A DNA stretch of 64,000 nt from Hemileia vastatrix (lineage: Eukaryota; Basidiomycota; Pucciniomycetes; Pucciniales; Zaghouaniaceae), in assembly GCA_030280995.1 (NCBI GenBank), contig JASXTE010000001.1, positions 6,102,501-6,166,500 on the forward strand, in the 5' to 3' direction. The notes under the pieces are model-generated. The model worked only from the letters and a program-made list of their open reading frames with translations. It did not search any database and was not told where the DNA came from. Each line of letters begins with the position of its first letter. The stretch's first letter is position 1. The translations under genes were made by a program, and so were the position numbers. Of the stretch, positions 21,526 to 32,784 are shown piece by piece.

Positions 21526-22477
21526 TCAAATTTTTTCTTTTAATTTTTCTCGAACCAATCTTTTCATTTTCTCCAAAACTACCCTTATCTCCTTCCTGCA
21601 TTTATCAAATACCTCCTCCTCTCCTACCGGAACCACCTCTCCAATCTCCAAGAGCTCCTCCGCCATGTCGAAGGAAGCAGCGTCAATAATAGCGTCAACC
21701 TCCCCACATAGTTCCTCCGCGAACCTTACTCGTCGACCTTGACAAGGTTTCTTCGACCACACCTGGTCCAGGGTGTCTTCGGGCTCTTCAACTACTTCCG
21801 TGGCTGGAGGGTTTGCCTCAGTTGGTATAACCGGCGCAGGCTCCGCAATCCGCTCTTCCAGGTTATTCAATGTCTAAAACAAGACTCATCAGTAACTTCA
21901 TCCTTGAAATAAAACAATTAAAACTTACCTCGAAGATGGGATCAGGCTCCAGAAATAACCTGGGCGCCACTTCGACTTCTACCTCTCTCTCTTCCTCATT
22001 GTCCTCGATGACCACCCGACGTTTCTTGGGTGCCCGCCCTGGAACAGGGACTTCATCTTCATCCTCCTCCACCAATTCATCGACCTCTTCCTCGACACCT
22101 CGCTTCAAGCTCGTGGCCTGGGTTACCCAGGTTGAGATCTCGTTGTTCATCTCCTTATCATTTTCCCCCACCGATTGTTCATCTTCGATCGAGACATCCC
22201 AAATGTCTTTGACCACCTCTTTGGTCTTTGGAACTACCCAAAATTTTGTTTTTGTAAATCGTTTTTCGATTTCCGCGTTCTTCGTCAACGCATCACACGC
22301 CACTCGCCACCAATGGCAAAACTCGCATTTCTGGTGAGGGCCTCGAGTCGCCGTACTTTCGACACAGAAATATTCCATGCTTTCACAAGCCGTGCAAGTC
22401 TGTGAAAATTGTCGTGTGATTATTCCCCCATCTGCTTTAGGGTGTGGAGGCATGGGTGTGGGAGTAGGGCAGTTCAT
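21526..22477 (-). CDS. Antisense accessory gene in chromovirus; Zn2Cys6-like N-terminus
   Basis: Two exons, 22477-21929 and 21873-21526, join in phase 0 across a 55-base intron (GTAAGT...TTTTAG). They give 298 residues from an ATG at 22477 with no stop. The cysteines (CTACESMEYFC, 12 residues, CEFCHWWRVAC) follow C-x2-C-x6-C-x12-C-x2-C-x6-C, the spacing of a Gal4-type Zn2Cys6 cluster. The basic residues usual between the cysteines are few, so DNA binding is uncertain. A serine-poor, very acidic middle (EEEVDELVEEDEDEV) precedes a possible nuclear signal (APKKRRVV). The second exon has GRRVRFAEELCGEVDAI and a charged helical end (LEKMKRLVREKLKEKI). The gene lies between pol and the 3' LTR on the opposite strand, 108 bases from the LTR, so the LTR may supply its promoter. 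I do not know its role; a regulator or packaging factor of the element is one guess. Confidence 0.8.
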
Positions 22478-22585
22478 TATAAAATAAATAATTGAGAGAT
22501 GAGGGAAAAAGTATTAGGCAAGGGAAATTAGTGTGGGAAGATGGTTCAAGCTCAACGGAGTTTGCGTTTTTTATACCCGGGCATC

Positions 22586-23360
22586 TGTCACGCGCCACGT
22601 GACACTCGAAGCGAAATTAACTCAATAAATCAATAATATCGAGTCCTAAATCTATACTCGAAGCGCAGAAAGCAATTCTCCATAGCAACTGCGATTTTCC
22701 TTTGTGTACTTACTATTTAACTGCGCTAGCCTAAACTCTAAATCTAAATTAGTCAATCTCCCAATAGGGTACCTTAGTCCTTTTCAATAAGTGACGCACA
22801 GCGCTAGGATCAACAAAATAGTATAGTAGTAGTTTTTTTTCATTAAAGTTTTGTTAATTAATTAAAAGGGGTAAATTGAGCATGGACGGATATTTAGTGG
22901 AGAGGGTCTAAGTGTATGTTAGTAATGGTCAATGGAATGGGAATGCTGCAATGGAAGGGAGGTCAATGCGAGGAGGAACAAAGGATATAAAAGGAGTTGG
23001 GTATTTGGTTCGATATTCCTTAGAATTAAATTATAATATCGTATTTACATTAATAGTGGTAAATCCTTAAAAGTTAAATCATTGTTATTGTATCTTTCTT
23101 TTACCTTCTCAATATTCATTTCTAAATCCTAAATCTTTGATTATTGAGTTGCCAACCCTTCGTGAGATTTTAAGAATTATTATTACCTTGGAACTAGTTT
23201 ATAATTCTTCTCGATCGAACCTCGAACCTATAGCTATTACTTCGAGTGACCTTCGAATCATTTCCTCAAATCATTCCTCTGTGCTTCAAAGAAGTTTCTA
23301 AAATCCCTCATCTCACTTACAGGAACATCCTCAACCTTGTGCGTAGGTCGTCCGGTGACA
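22586..23360 (+). repeat. Complete 3' LTR of the chromovirus (uninterrupted target site for the giant element)
   Basis: Starts TGTCACGCGCCACGTGACA and ends GTCCGGTGACA. It contains a CACGTG palindrome at its outer edge, a TATA box, the predicted RNA start and the primer sequence. Position 23041/23042 corresponds to the point where the giant transposon entered the other LTR, so the pre-insertion sequence TATCGTATTTACA can be read here. Confidence 0.9.
22986..23035 (+). promoter_or_regulatory. LTR core promoter: TATA box and predicted RNA 5' end
   Basis: TATAAAA at 22986-22992. About 30 bases on, AGAATTAAATTATA (23022-23035) is complementary to the primer site at 15648-15661. The spacing supports transcription starting at about 23022. 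The start point itself is inferred. Confidence 0.7.
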
Positions 23361-23957
23361 ATTTGTTGAGTTTAGATCAGGGGAGGCTTGAGTGGAGGAA
23401 GAGTATGGAAAAAGATTTCTTTTTACATCATGTTCAGAGATAGAATCTTCACCATCCAACATGTTGGCAGGATTAACATCTGCTTGCTCTCCAAAAATAG
23501 TATACATCTCTTTAAATTAAGGAAATAAATAATTAAGTTTATTGTCTATAGAATTGATTCCCTTACTGACATCAAGGTCAGTGATACCCAAGCCAGTGGA
23601 AGAAGAAAGAGTCTTAGCCTTCTTTTAACTAGACAAATAGTTCTTGAAGCTTTCAGAAATCTGTTTAGGAAAAAGATCAATCCTTCCCTTTGTCTTATTT
23701 TGTAATTCATTGGCTATTAGAAGAAAGCCATTGACTTTTGATGCAGGGGGCTTTCCTACTTTAGTTGCATTCTCAGTACCAAAACAAGAATCTTAATTAG
23801 TTTTTATTTTTAGCAAGTTGATAAGTATGAGATGATCATCTTTTTTTAGTTGAACAGTCTTTGATTTCTCAGCTGAGTGGGGGAAAGAGGGAGTAATGGT
23901 ATTTTAAGAAGTACTGGGGGAAGGCTTTCTTTGAGAAGATCTATGATGACAAGTCAT
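23361..23957 (-). pseudogene. Harbinger Myb/SANT-type partner gene, relic cut by the chromovirus
   Basis: Reads from an ATG at 23957 leftward with several in-frame stops. Recognisable pieces include KDDHLILINLLKIKTN, KVNGFLLIANELQNKTKGRI, KAKTLSSSTGLGITDLDV and IFGEQADVNPANMLDGEDSI. The same protein is encoded on the plus strand at 54449-55740. Such Myb/SANT-like proteins accompany PIF/Harbinger transposases. The gene stops at 23361 where the LTR begins, and the copy at about 55050 shows the sequence continuing, so the gypsy element inserted here. Confidence 0.75.
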
Positions 23958-24265
23958 GTTGAGAGATTTGAAGATGAAAAGGAGAAGAAATGAGCAGATG
24001 AAATGGGGAGGGGTTTTGAACAGATAGAACAAATAGACAGGATGGGAGCTCAAAGCAATGTAGGGAGGCTGGAGCATCCAGAAAGTTGTCCAAGATGTGC
24101 TTATGGAAAATTGAGGATAAAACTGTCAGATAGAGGTGAAAATTGACACATAAAATGTCTAATAACCCAATTATTAGAAAAAATAATTGTGGAATATAAT
24201 TGGGGTATAATGATTTTTATCCGCCACTAATTTAATTATGGATCGGTCAACATTGATAACCCCTA
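23958..24265. repeat. Harbinger intergenic region, inverted copy
   Basis: Reverse complement of 54130-54440 with moderate divergence. It includes TAATAACCCAATTATTAG, AATTGGGGTATAATG and the TTGATAACCCCTATTA end. The copy breaks off near 24265. Confidence 0.7.
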
Positions 24266-26034
24266 TTATGTATTAAAGTGAATTTGAATTTATTAATGCT
24301 TAATTTTATTTATAGAAGAATCAATAAATGAGAGTATAGTTTGAAATGTGAGAAAACATATATTTCAGTGATACTGATAGAACAGGCTAATATTATAATA
24401 ATTGAATTTTTATTAATTTAAAGTTAATAAAATATTTTAAATAGTGGGATGAAATTTTTCAATTGTTTTCTTTTGAGCTTTAAATTGAGTATAACAGTGC
24501 AGAAGCACCTTATTTTTTTCCAGAACAAAAGTATTGACCATGAAAATTCACAATACAAAATGCAAACATTATAGTTAAGTGAAAAAATACAGATTAATGA
24601 TTAATTGATGCTTTGTTAGTAATATGATTCTAACACCAATATTTTAAAACCCCATTTTTTTTATTAGCAAAGATAAAAATAGAAATAATTGTGATTTTAT
24701 TGAACAGTAAGAATTCATGCATCTTCTTAGCTATATTCCCCATTAAGAATTAATTCTTAAATTATTTACTTTTTATAAAAATTCATTTTAATGGAAAAAG
24801 TTCTAAATTTTCATTTAGTATAAAAAGAAAAAGTTAAGGCTGTAAGTTGAAACTATCTTCAAGTTCAAATTGATGAAAAATATTTTCTTACAAATTTTTA
24901 AACTGTCTGAATTCATAACTTGAAGTTTTCAATGAAATTTGAAGTAAAAAGCTAAGCAAACAACTTTTGAGAATCAGAAGGAGCTAAATAATTTTTAATA
25001 AGTACAAAAATCATATTTCTCCAGTTTAGTTTAAGTAAAAAAAGAAAAATTTGTGTCTTTTCATGTATATTGTAGATACAAAAAAAATTAAATTTATAAG
25101 TTTTATTAATCTATCATATGGAAAAACTAATATTATAATTATTAAAAATAAACTAACAATTTTATTATAAAAATTTTTTCTAATAATTCCAAATTTTGAT
25201 TTATGTTCAGCATTTCATAGTATTTGGTATAAATCTTTTCAATAAAAAGATAAGCATGGACATGCATTAAAGAATTTACAATCAAATTTTATATAAAATT
25301 CTCACAGATTAACTTATATTGAACAGTGGTCAGGAACAGAATCTCATTGGGAGCTCAATCAAAGTCCCATCACAACTAAGATGTATACATTTATAAAATT
25401 GTATATAAATATTTGTGTGAATAACTTAAGCAATAAAAGGGTTCAAGGGGCTTTTTATTTTACTGAATAAATATAATTAAATATATTGGAACAGCTTTAT
25501 TATTTAATTCTCATAAATTATTATTTATTAAGTATAATTATTTGGATATGTATAGTAATCATAACACTTAAAAAATCAATCTAAAAGATAAAATATGGAA
25601 ATAAATTTTTTTTGTTCAAGTCACATCTGCACTCTATAAGAAAATACATAGGTATTTTTCATCTAACCAACAGCATTTAATATTAAAGTAAAGAGTAAAA
25701 AAATTCACCTCATAATATAGAATAGAGACTTGTTTTTATAATATCATACATAATTTATTCCATTTTTTAATTTTTTTATTAAATTTACCTTTAAAATTTA
25801 TTTTCTGATCTTATGCATAACTATCACAATCATTCCATGAAATAATTTTTTAAAAAAATTACTAAGGCTTTATGGCTAGTTTTTTTATTTTTCTAATTCT
25901 TCTACTTCAAATATAAGTATTTATTACTAACAGCCGATATATATGTATTTTGAATATATTAAGGATGTAAAATAGCCACACATCAGGTTTAACTATTGGT
26001 TTTCTGAATGAAAGCAAAGCATCATATTATTACA
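24266..26034. other. AT-rich intergenic DNA
   Basis: About 1.8 kb of very AT-rich sequence without open frames of note, transposon ends or repeats that I can link to the rest of the window. Confidence 0.6.
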
Positions 26035-26590
26035 GGGTGGACTCTATCCTTTGGCCAAAAAATAGAGTTCACCTTCTGATTTTCACCACCTTTTTTGATG
26101 CTCCATCCACCTCTTTGAACATACTTTTCAGACTCCTTGCCTGTTTCACTTCTATTACCACCCCATTCCTTTTTCTCATCATATTTTTACCTTTGTTTTG
26201 CTTTCCATGCCTTCAAAACTAAACTTTTACTCTTCTCACCCTTCCTCACCTGTTTTTCTCACACTACATTCTCTCCCCCTTTACTTTATAGCCCATTTCA
26301 TCCCTTTTGCTCTAATCACAACCCTTCTAAATCATATTTTTCCTCTTCCTATTCCAACTCACCCCTTCCATTTGCCACATTATGCCACCACACCCTTTTG
26401 GCTCCCAGTGCACACCACCATACCCCACTCACTTCCACTTCCACCCCCTCTCTAACCTTTTTTATCCTTTACCACATCTTTTTCTATATTCCCCACCCCT
26501 TTTCTTTCCATCCTAACTCTATCCCTCTTCAGTACAGTCCAACCCTCACACTTTCTGCTCCCTCCCTTTTACTTTCTATCTAACGTTGTA
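26035..26590. repeat. Repeat with 28-bp palindromic end (copy 2) and pyrimidine-rich body
   Basis: Begins GGGTGG followed by the palindrome at 26041-26068 (ACTCTATCCTTTGGCC then AAAAAATAGAGT). The next ~520 bases are strongly C/T-rich on the plus strand, giving long but meaningless frames. Similar C/T-rich blocks occur at 33640-33900 and 50270-50700. It is probably an old non-autonomous transposon; the other end was not identified. Confidence 0.5.
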
Positions 26591-28485
26591 GGCAATCCTA
26601 TAGTACTAGCTATAGGCCTTGACCAAGGGAGTTGGAGAAAAACTAGAAAGAATAACCCCTGTCCCTTTAAAAAAACTAGTGAGATTTACCTGTTGCAGAA
26701 AATTGGAGATCTGTTTGCTAGACCCTCTAATTAAACACTCTTGACCTCTTTAAAAGTGAAGATAATAGTCCCAGACAGACTACCAGAAAGAGTTGAAATG
26801 GACAGTAATATATTTCAACAAAACACATTCCAATGAGACAGTGAGGAACAAAGAGGTGATGAGTAAAGAGATAAGATTATTCCCTAAAAGTCTTCCCACA
26901 CACGCATCCTACAGCCAGTGCACAATCCACCCTGACCAATTCCCTGCCCAAAATTCAGCTTTCCCAGTCTTTTTCATGCATAAAAGTGCATTTTAGTGCC
27001 TCCCCAGCGCCCAGGAGGGCACCTCGCTTCAAGGCAGGCAGCCGTGTAGGGGTATGTGGGCCCCTTCTAGGCCCTAAAACACCCATACAACCCATAAAAC
27101 CCCTAAAAACCCTAAAAACCCATAACCTCACTAATAAACAAGATAAACACACATAAGACATACCAAAATGAAAAGAAAATAAAGGAAAATAATCTAAGAC
27201 ATAATAAGTGACCCTAGCTTAAGCTTACATAAGCACCACTAAGCAATAAACTTCTGATAAATACGAATAACAACACCATAACTACCCTATAAAACAAGGT
27301 CACCACCCATAGGGATACCAAAATGAAGAGAAAAGAAAGGACATTAATATGAGACATAATAAGTGACCCTAGCTTAATCCTCCATGAATACTACTAAATA
27401 TCACCTAAAGATGAAAAAATCCACCAATAACACCCTACATACCAAATACCCCCAAATATGCACTCCAAAGGACTACCCAGGTTTGGATCAACACAACGTC
27501 TTTCACTCTAAAGAAATTCAAAGGGGCTGGAGAAAGGAGTGAAATGAGTGAGTTCCAAGGAGTTAGGTTCGAGAGGGGTGGAGAAGCAATCAAAAATTGT
27601 GAAGAGTAAATAGAATAGGTAAGAAAAAATTAAAATGAAAATAAGGGAGAATATCCAACAGGGGAATAACATGATATGAACCAGAAATTGGAGGGAAAAA
27701 TATAGAAGGAGAGGTTTGAAATAAAATATATAATCTATATATATATATATATAATAAAAAAATTGAAAGGGTAATATCCCAAAACCAAAACCAAAAATTG
27801 AATTTTAGTTTACAAAATATTAGAAATATGGTTTATCATCATAAAACTTCACCCTTTATATTTTGATTTATTGAAGAAGAAGGATATTTATTATTTAAAA
27901 ATAATAGAGACCATATCATTTTTTCACTTGATTGAAAAAAATTATTTGTATTAATTATATAAATGATACTTCTAAATTAATGTATTTTAACTACATTTGA
28001 AAGAGATTTTTAACTTTCACAAATATTTTAAAGCTTGAAAAAAATTAATAATTCCTGTTCATAAAATTAGAATAAATATATATATTTACAAAAGATTTTA
28101 TGATTAAATAAAATGAAAAATATCAGTCAACTACATATTTTCTCCTCAAAAACGTCTTACAATATTAAGTGATTTCTCTATATAATGTTAGCTCCACAAA
28201 CTTATATAATTATGTAAAAAAGCTTATGATTTGATTTACATGAGAAATTTTCTGTTTTGTATGAATTCATAAAGAAGAAGCACAATATTTATAAAATCAT
28301 ATGCATTTTCAAGTCTGTTAATGTTGTGGGCTTCCCTCATATAAATATTCCTTTAATCATTACAGTAAGTAAGATTACAAGAATTTTTGAAATAATGATA
28401 AACTGTGCTTCAAAAAGTCATTAACTTGTCTTTGATTTATTTCAGAGAAGTTCCAAGCTTTATTTTTGGCTGTTTCATCACTGCT
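26591..28485. other. Intergenic DNA with local duplication and GC-rich patch
   Basis: Holds a short GC-rich patch (about 26990-27065) followed by scattered CCCTAAAA-like words (27070-27125). It also holds a pair of ~110-bp segments repeated at a 155-bp period (start of TACCAAAATGAA at 27161 and 27316, each with AGACATAATAAGTGACCCTA) and an (AT)n run near 27737-27755. The remainder is AT-rich. No gene seen. Confidence 0.55.
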
Positions 28486-28566
28486 TCATTATATGCTAAA
28501 TCAGATATGAGTTAAGGCTCAAGGTTGCAGACTTGCTAGCAAGGTTGTCTCCCATATTGCATGGTG
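28486..28566. repeat. Isolated type A terminus of the giant-transposon family
   Basis: Reads GTTTCATCACTGC, AGGCTCAAGGTTGCAGACTTGCTAGCAAGG and ends ATATTGCATGGTG at 28566. This is the reverse complement, with changes, of the left end at 32785 and of the terminus at 51833. No partner end was found to its left, so it is an old truncated copy. Confidence 0.7.
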
Positions 28567-29324
28567 TGTTCTGAAAAATAAAATAATAATAAAACAAGAA
28601 GAATATGTTATATAGAATGGAAATTAGAATGGAATGAACTCAAAAAACAAATAGAAATCAAACAAACCATTTTTATACCATTCATTCAAATGAAATTTTA
28701 TTTTATGTCTTTCTTTTTTCATATTTTGAAGATAAAAGGTTAATATATTTTAAAAAATACTATTTCATGCATATATTTTTTATTTATTGAATAGAAAACA
28801 CAATATATATTTATATTAGAGCTTAATTTTAACACCAAAGTATTATTCCCTTTGTTTTTATAATTGTTTTACATTTTTCAGATGTTTTAAATATTAATAA
28901 TAGTTAATAAAATCTTTTTGAATGATTACAATTCAGTTTTTGTTTCAAATTATTAGTGAGAAAGTTAAATGGACGATATTAATTCCCAAATATTCTTCTT
29001 GAATGATTTACCATAGTGCCTTATGATTTCAACATATATTTACAATTAAGTAAAATTATTTGAGCATTTAATATCACTTTTCTTTCAATTAAAATTGGGG
29101 TGTTTTCTGTATTACATGCAACAAAGTACAAAGTTATTTTAAGCACTTTGTAGCTTTAAAGAATGGCTTAGCTGTGGGGAGGGCTTATTTCAACATACAA
29201 TTTAAAATTTTTGTTTTTAATTCTTAAGCATTGTTTCAAGAAGTTTTAACATTTACTTCAATGAATAATCAAGCTAGCTTCATAAGAGGTTCAATGTATT
29301 ATCAAACTTTACTCCTTATTGTTT
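28567..29324. other. AT-rich intergenic DNA
   Basis: About 760 bases between two transposon ends, with no gene and no recognised repeat. It may be the inside of the element ending at 29415. Confidence 0.5.
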
Positions 29325-29415
29325 CATCACTGCCTCAATATGTGCTCATTTAGATATGAATTAAGGTTCAAGGTTGTGGACTTGCTAGCAAGTAAGACCC
29401 CCTTATTGTGTGGTG
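29325..29415. repeat. Type A terminus of the giant-transposon family, inside an LTR
   Basis: GTTTCATCACTGCC, TTCAAGGTTGTGGACTTGCTAGCAAGT and the end TTATTGTGTGGTG at 29415. The sequence directly after it (29416 on) matches the middle of the LTR-like repeat at 38403-38722, so this element also seems to have landed in an LTR. Its left end was not found. Confidence 0.7.
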
Positions 29416-29648
29416 ACTACACTTCTTGAGATCCTTAGCTTCATAATAAGTACTGTACTGCCTTATATACTTATTATGCGAATTTTCACTGCCATGGGAG
29501 TATCCACTAATTAGAAACCCTCTGTGCTTATTAAGTACCCTTCCCTATCTAGATTCTTACTTTTATTTTATATTATCATCAATCACTGCATATTTGACTC
29601 ACTTGTTAGTCACTTGTTCTTCTAGCACTGTGTTTAAGCATCCCTACA
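29416..29648 (+). repeat. LTR-like repeat, 5' truncated
   Basis: Shares AGATCCTTAGCTTCATAATA, CCTATCTAGATTCTTACTTT and the ending GCATCCCTACA with the repeat at 38403-38722. It lies just upstream of the copia relic and may be its 5' LTR, beheaded by the transposon end at 29415. Confidence 0.5.
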
Positions 29649-29699
29649 GGTTTCTATTAGAAATGAGTATTTATATCTCATGTTGTAGAGCTTTTGCCT

Positions 29700-32290
29700 T
29701 TATCTAAGTGTGAAAAATATACCATCATTTGAAACTTTCTCTAGAGCTAGCCAAAATTTCCTCAAGTACATACCATACTTTTGTCCTATAGTCTAGTAAA
29801 CACTCCCCTCTAAGTTTTTGCTTGCCATGGTCTATATTTCCAAACTTCACTAAAAAACTGTGTGTGGAGAGTAAATCTTTCTGCACTTTTGAATACCCCT
29901 TTGTTACACTTTTATAAACATCTTCCAAAGAAACCCCTTTCTTATGCTTGCTACGTTACTTCAAGATGTGTACAGCAATGCTTGCCAATGGTTTATATTC
30001 CTTCATAATTAAAGACATTTTGACCTCATATGGTGAGTTCCATATCACATCTCAAAGGTCAGAAGCAACATATATCATATTAAAAACAGTTAAATTTCTA
30101 GATAATAAGAGCAATAAAAATTTTAAAACTTTCTGTTCAGATAATGGTGGAGAGTTTAAAAACAAAAGGTTAATATCCTACTTTGAAGGAAATGGTATCA
30201 CACATGAGCTAAGGCAGCCATAATACCATGCCCAGAATAGTTGTATTGAACAATTTAACCAGAGCATTGAGGAAATGCAAAGAAATTTCCTACATGAAAG
30301 CAGCCTACCCAAGTTCTTCTTAGGTTTTGCCTACAGGTGGGAAGCATACATATTTAATCAATTACCCAATTTCATGAGCAAAACTATGAATCTTTTTGAG
30401 GCTATGTTTGACCTTAAACCACAACTAGGGCTCCTCTGAAGCTTTGGCAAAAAACCCTATGCTCATATCCCCAAAGAAAAATGTCAAAAACTAGATGGCA
30501 GGGCTTAACCATCCCTAATTGTTGGATACCTTCAAGGATCAAAGGGATAGCTTTTTTGGGATCTGTCAGACAATAAACTTCTTTCATCTGCATTGTCTGA
30601 TTTCTCCTAACCTGGCCAATCAAAAACTAATGATAAAATGTTTATTGATCATATATTTAACACAATATCACCCAAATCCATAACACTAGAAAATTTCACA
30701 CTGGAGAACAAATACAAAATCCTAAAATCTCTGACTACTGCAATTGAAAAAACTCAGTTTTCTTTGCCCTCCCAGAACCTAAGTTTTAAAAAGAAGCAAT
30801 GAGGTCACCCTTTGCTAACAAATAGAAGGCTTCTTGTGATGAAGATGTTAAAAATATGATAGACATGAATGTGTAGGAAAAATCTAAACCTCCAGAAGGA
30901 GCTCTCACCCTACATGCACAATCTGAAAAATAAAATACTGAAAACGTCATTGTGCAATGTAAAGCAATGGATGTGATGAAGGGCTTCAAAAAGGTACAGG
31001 GTCTGTATTTCACTGAAACCTTTTCTCTGAACGAAACTTTTGTTTCCTAAAACATTTTTCTTACAATTGAAGCCTTAAATCAATGTCCTGTTCACTCATT
31101 TGATGTAACTTCCACATACCTTCATAGTCCTTTGAAAGGAGAATTTTGGGTAAGGGATCCTTCAGGCTTCAAAAAGAAAGATGGACTTTTACTCAGACTA
31201 AAAAATGAATTGTATGGGATGTGCCAAGCTTCTAGATGTTTGTGGAAAAATCTCAATGGAAAATTACAAGGGGGAGGTTATAAAGTCTCTCAATATGACA
31301 ATAGTGTCTATTTCTTATCATCAAAGAATAGAAAGATGCTTATCTGAATCCATGATAACAATGGCCTAGTGACTGGAAAAAAAAATCAAATGCCTAAAAA
31401 CCTAAGAAAATTTCCTCAAGAAGATCCTTAAGATTAAATGTGAAATATGCTAGATTCAATAGTAGGTATCTCCATAGTGAGAACAAATGAGAGGTATCTC
31501 TTTAATAAAACACATCTCATTGATCAAATATTAAAATCTAGTAGAAAACCACTAATTAAAAAGTAGACTCCAATTCCACAACATTGCCATCAAATTTCAT
31601 TGGCTTCTTCCTCAAATCCCCTTTCCCCTAAGGAATATATATCAGTTATTTTATTGCTGAGTTATATTTCTACAGGAAAAAGACACAAAACTTTATTTGC
31701 TGTAAATTTACTTTCATGTTTTTCTAACTGCCTGCAAGTAGCTCATTGGACTTCTCTTAGACACTTGCTTGGATATATATCAAAAACTTGAAAGAGAAAA
31801 CTATTCTCATGTAAACAATAAACACTAACTTGAAAACTAGAGTTATACTCAGACTCAAACTGGGGAGGTAAAACTTTAAGATCAACAGCAGGTATGGCTA
31901 TATTACTTCAAGGCTCATTAAGTTTTAGGAGCTCTAAACAAATGCAGTATGTTTCTACCTCAACAGGTCATTCTGAGCTCATGGTGCTAAGTTCAGCTAC
32001 CAGAATTGATATATGGAGTAGAAACCTTTTAAATTAGTTGAATGAATTCATCAACCCACTGATGCTAAAATGTGATAATCAGGCCACTGTAAAAATTGCC
32101 TCAGATAAGGCATACAACAAGAGAGCTTGAATTGTGGAAAGAGACTTCACCTATATTAATAAGCAGTTGTTTAGAAATAAGGAAGGACTATTATGTGAAG
32201 AAAAAAGTGACTGTTTGGCTGAAAGGTTAACAAAAAGCTTGGGTAATATATTACAAGGTAAATCTTGTTTTTAATTTGGTTTGAGATCAC
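29700..32290 (+). pseudogene. Ty1/copia polyprotein relic
   Basis: Decayed copia-type pol with many stops and frameshifts, in the order integrase, RT, RNase H expected for Ty1/copia. Integrase: FCSDNGGEFKNKRLI near 30118-30165, then a stop and HAQNSCIEQFNQSIEEMQR. RT: KGEFWVRDPSGFKKKDG then LRLKNELYGMCQASRCLWKN and YKVSQYDNSVYF (31132-31320). Following pieces include FAVNLLSCFSNC and HLLGYISKT near 31700-31790. RNase H: SNWGG, STAGMAILLQGSLSFRS and a late CDNQATVKIASDKAYNKRA. The catalytic RT block with the YxDD residues was not found as an intact frame. It is not functional. Confidence 0.8.
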
Positions 32291-32569
32291 AAGTAAAACT
32301 AGGGGTTTAATTCCCAAGAGACAGGGAAGTTCATTTTCTTTTCTCACTTTTCTTTATTTTTCCTTCTTTCATATATATTAATATTTTAGTTAAGCAATTA
32401 TTAAGGCCTCTTGTTGAGGGGGTGGGTGTTAGGTTATACTCAACTGTGCCATAGTAACCCTAAGCTGTATATACATATATAGTACACATAACATTATGAG
32501 AGTTTTAATGGAGAATATATTTAATAGTAAAAGTATCATTTATAGTCACAACACTGTGGACTATAAAAT
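32291..32569. other. Copia 3' flank
   Basis: A purine-rich TTGTTGAGGGGGTGGG (about 32412-32427) resembles a polypurine tract. TGTTAGG right after it could start a 3' LTR, possibly ending CACAACA near 32553, but no matching 5' copy is visible. Confidence 0.4.
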
Positions 32570-32784
32570 CTTTCCTTCAAAATTTTAATAGCATGTTCAA
32601 TTTTTACTCTTGATTGTGCAAGGTGACACTAAAAGGTTGTTTTTGGGTCATTTTCTTAAGTTGAACTTTGTAAAGCAAGTATAATGCACTTTCAATATTC
32701 ATTTTCTGACTCAGAAAGGAGGTACTAGAATCAATAAATGTTTTAGACAGTATTTTAAGAAATCATCATTCTTTGGAGCACATA
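32570..32784 (-). pseudogene. Harbinger transposase relic, C-terminal half of a split copy
   Basis: Clearly homologous to 59755-59978 (shared AATAGCATGTTCAAT, GGGTCATTTTCT and AGGAGGTACT words), which encodes the SAYASGKYIIPAF and QLRLQIEHAIEILKGRF parts of a PIF/Harbinger nuclease on the minus strand. Homology stops at 32784 and resumes at 37400, where a 4.6-kb element is inserted. Stops and changes make it non-functional. Confidence 0.7.

Larger units (their letters stand above)
15328..23360 (+). mobile_element. Ty3/gypsy chromovirus (chromodomain), 5' LTR interrupted
   Basis: LTR retrotransposon with a 319-bp piece of 5' LTR (15328-15646), primer site, gag, pol, an antisense gene and a complete 775-bp 3' LTR (22586-23360). 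The LTR ends are TGTCAC...GTGACA, an inverted repeat. The two LTR copies differ by about five substitutions over 319 bp (roughly 1.6%) with no indel, so insertion was fairly recent. The missing first 456 bp of the 5' LTR must lie left of the window, separated by the giant transposon. The right flank (23361 onward) is a Harbinger gene relic into which this element inserted. The 5-bp target duplication cannot be checked because the left flank is outside. Confidence 0.9.

Noticed and set aside
26137..26583. 148-codon plus-strand frame as a gene
   Set aside because: It lies in a C/T-rich repeat body and codes only for Ser/Pro/Phe/His/Leu-rich low-complexity sequence.
27065..27130. CCCTAAAA words as an interstitial telomere
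   Set aside because: Units are irregular and few, mixed with ACCCATA; nothing like a regular TTAGGG array.
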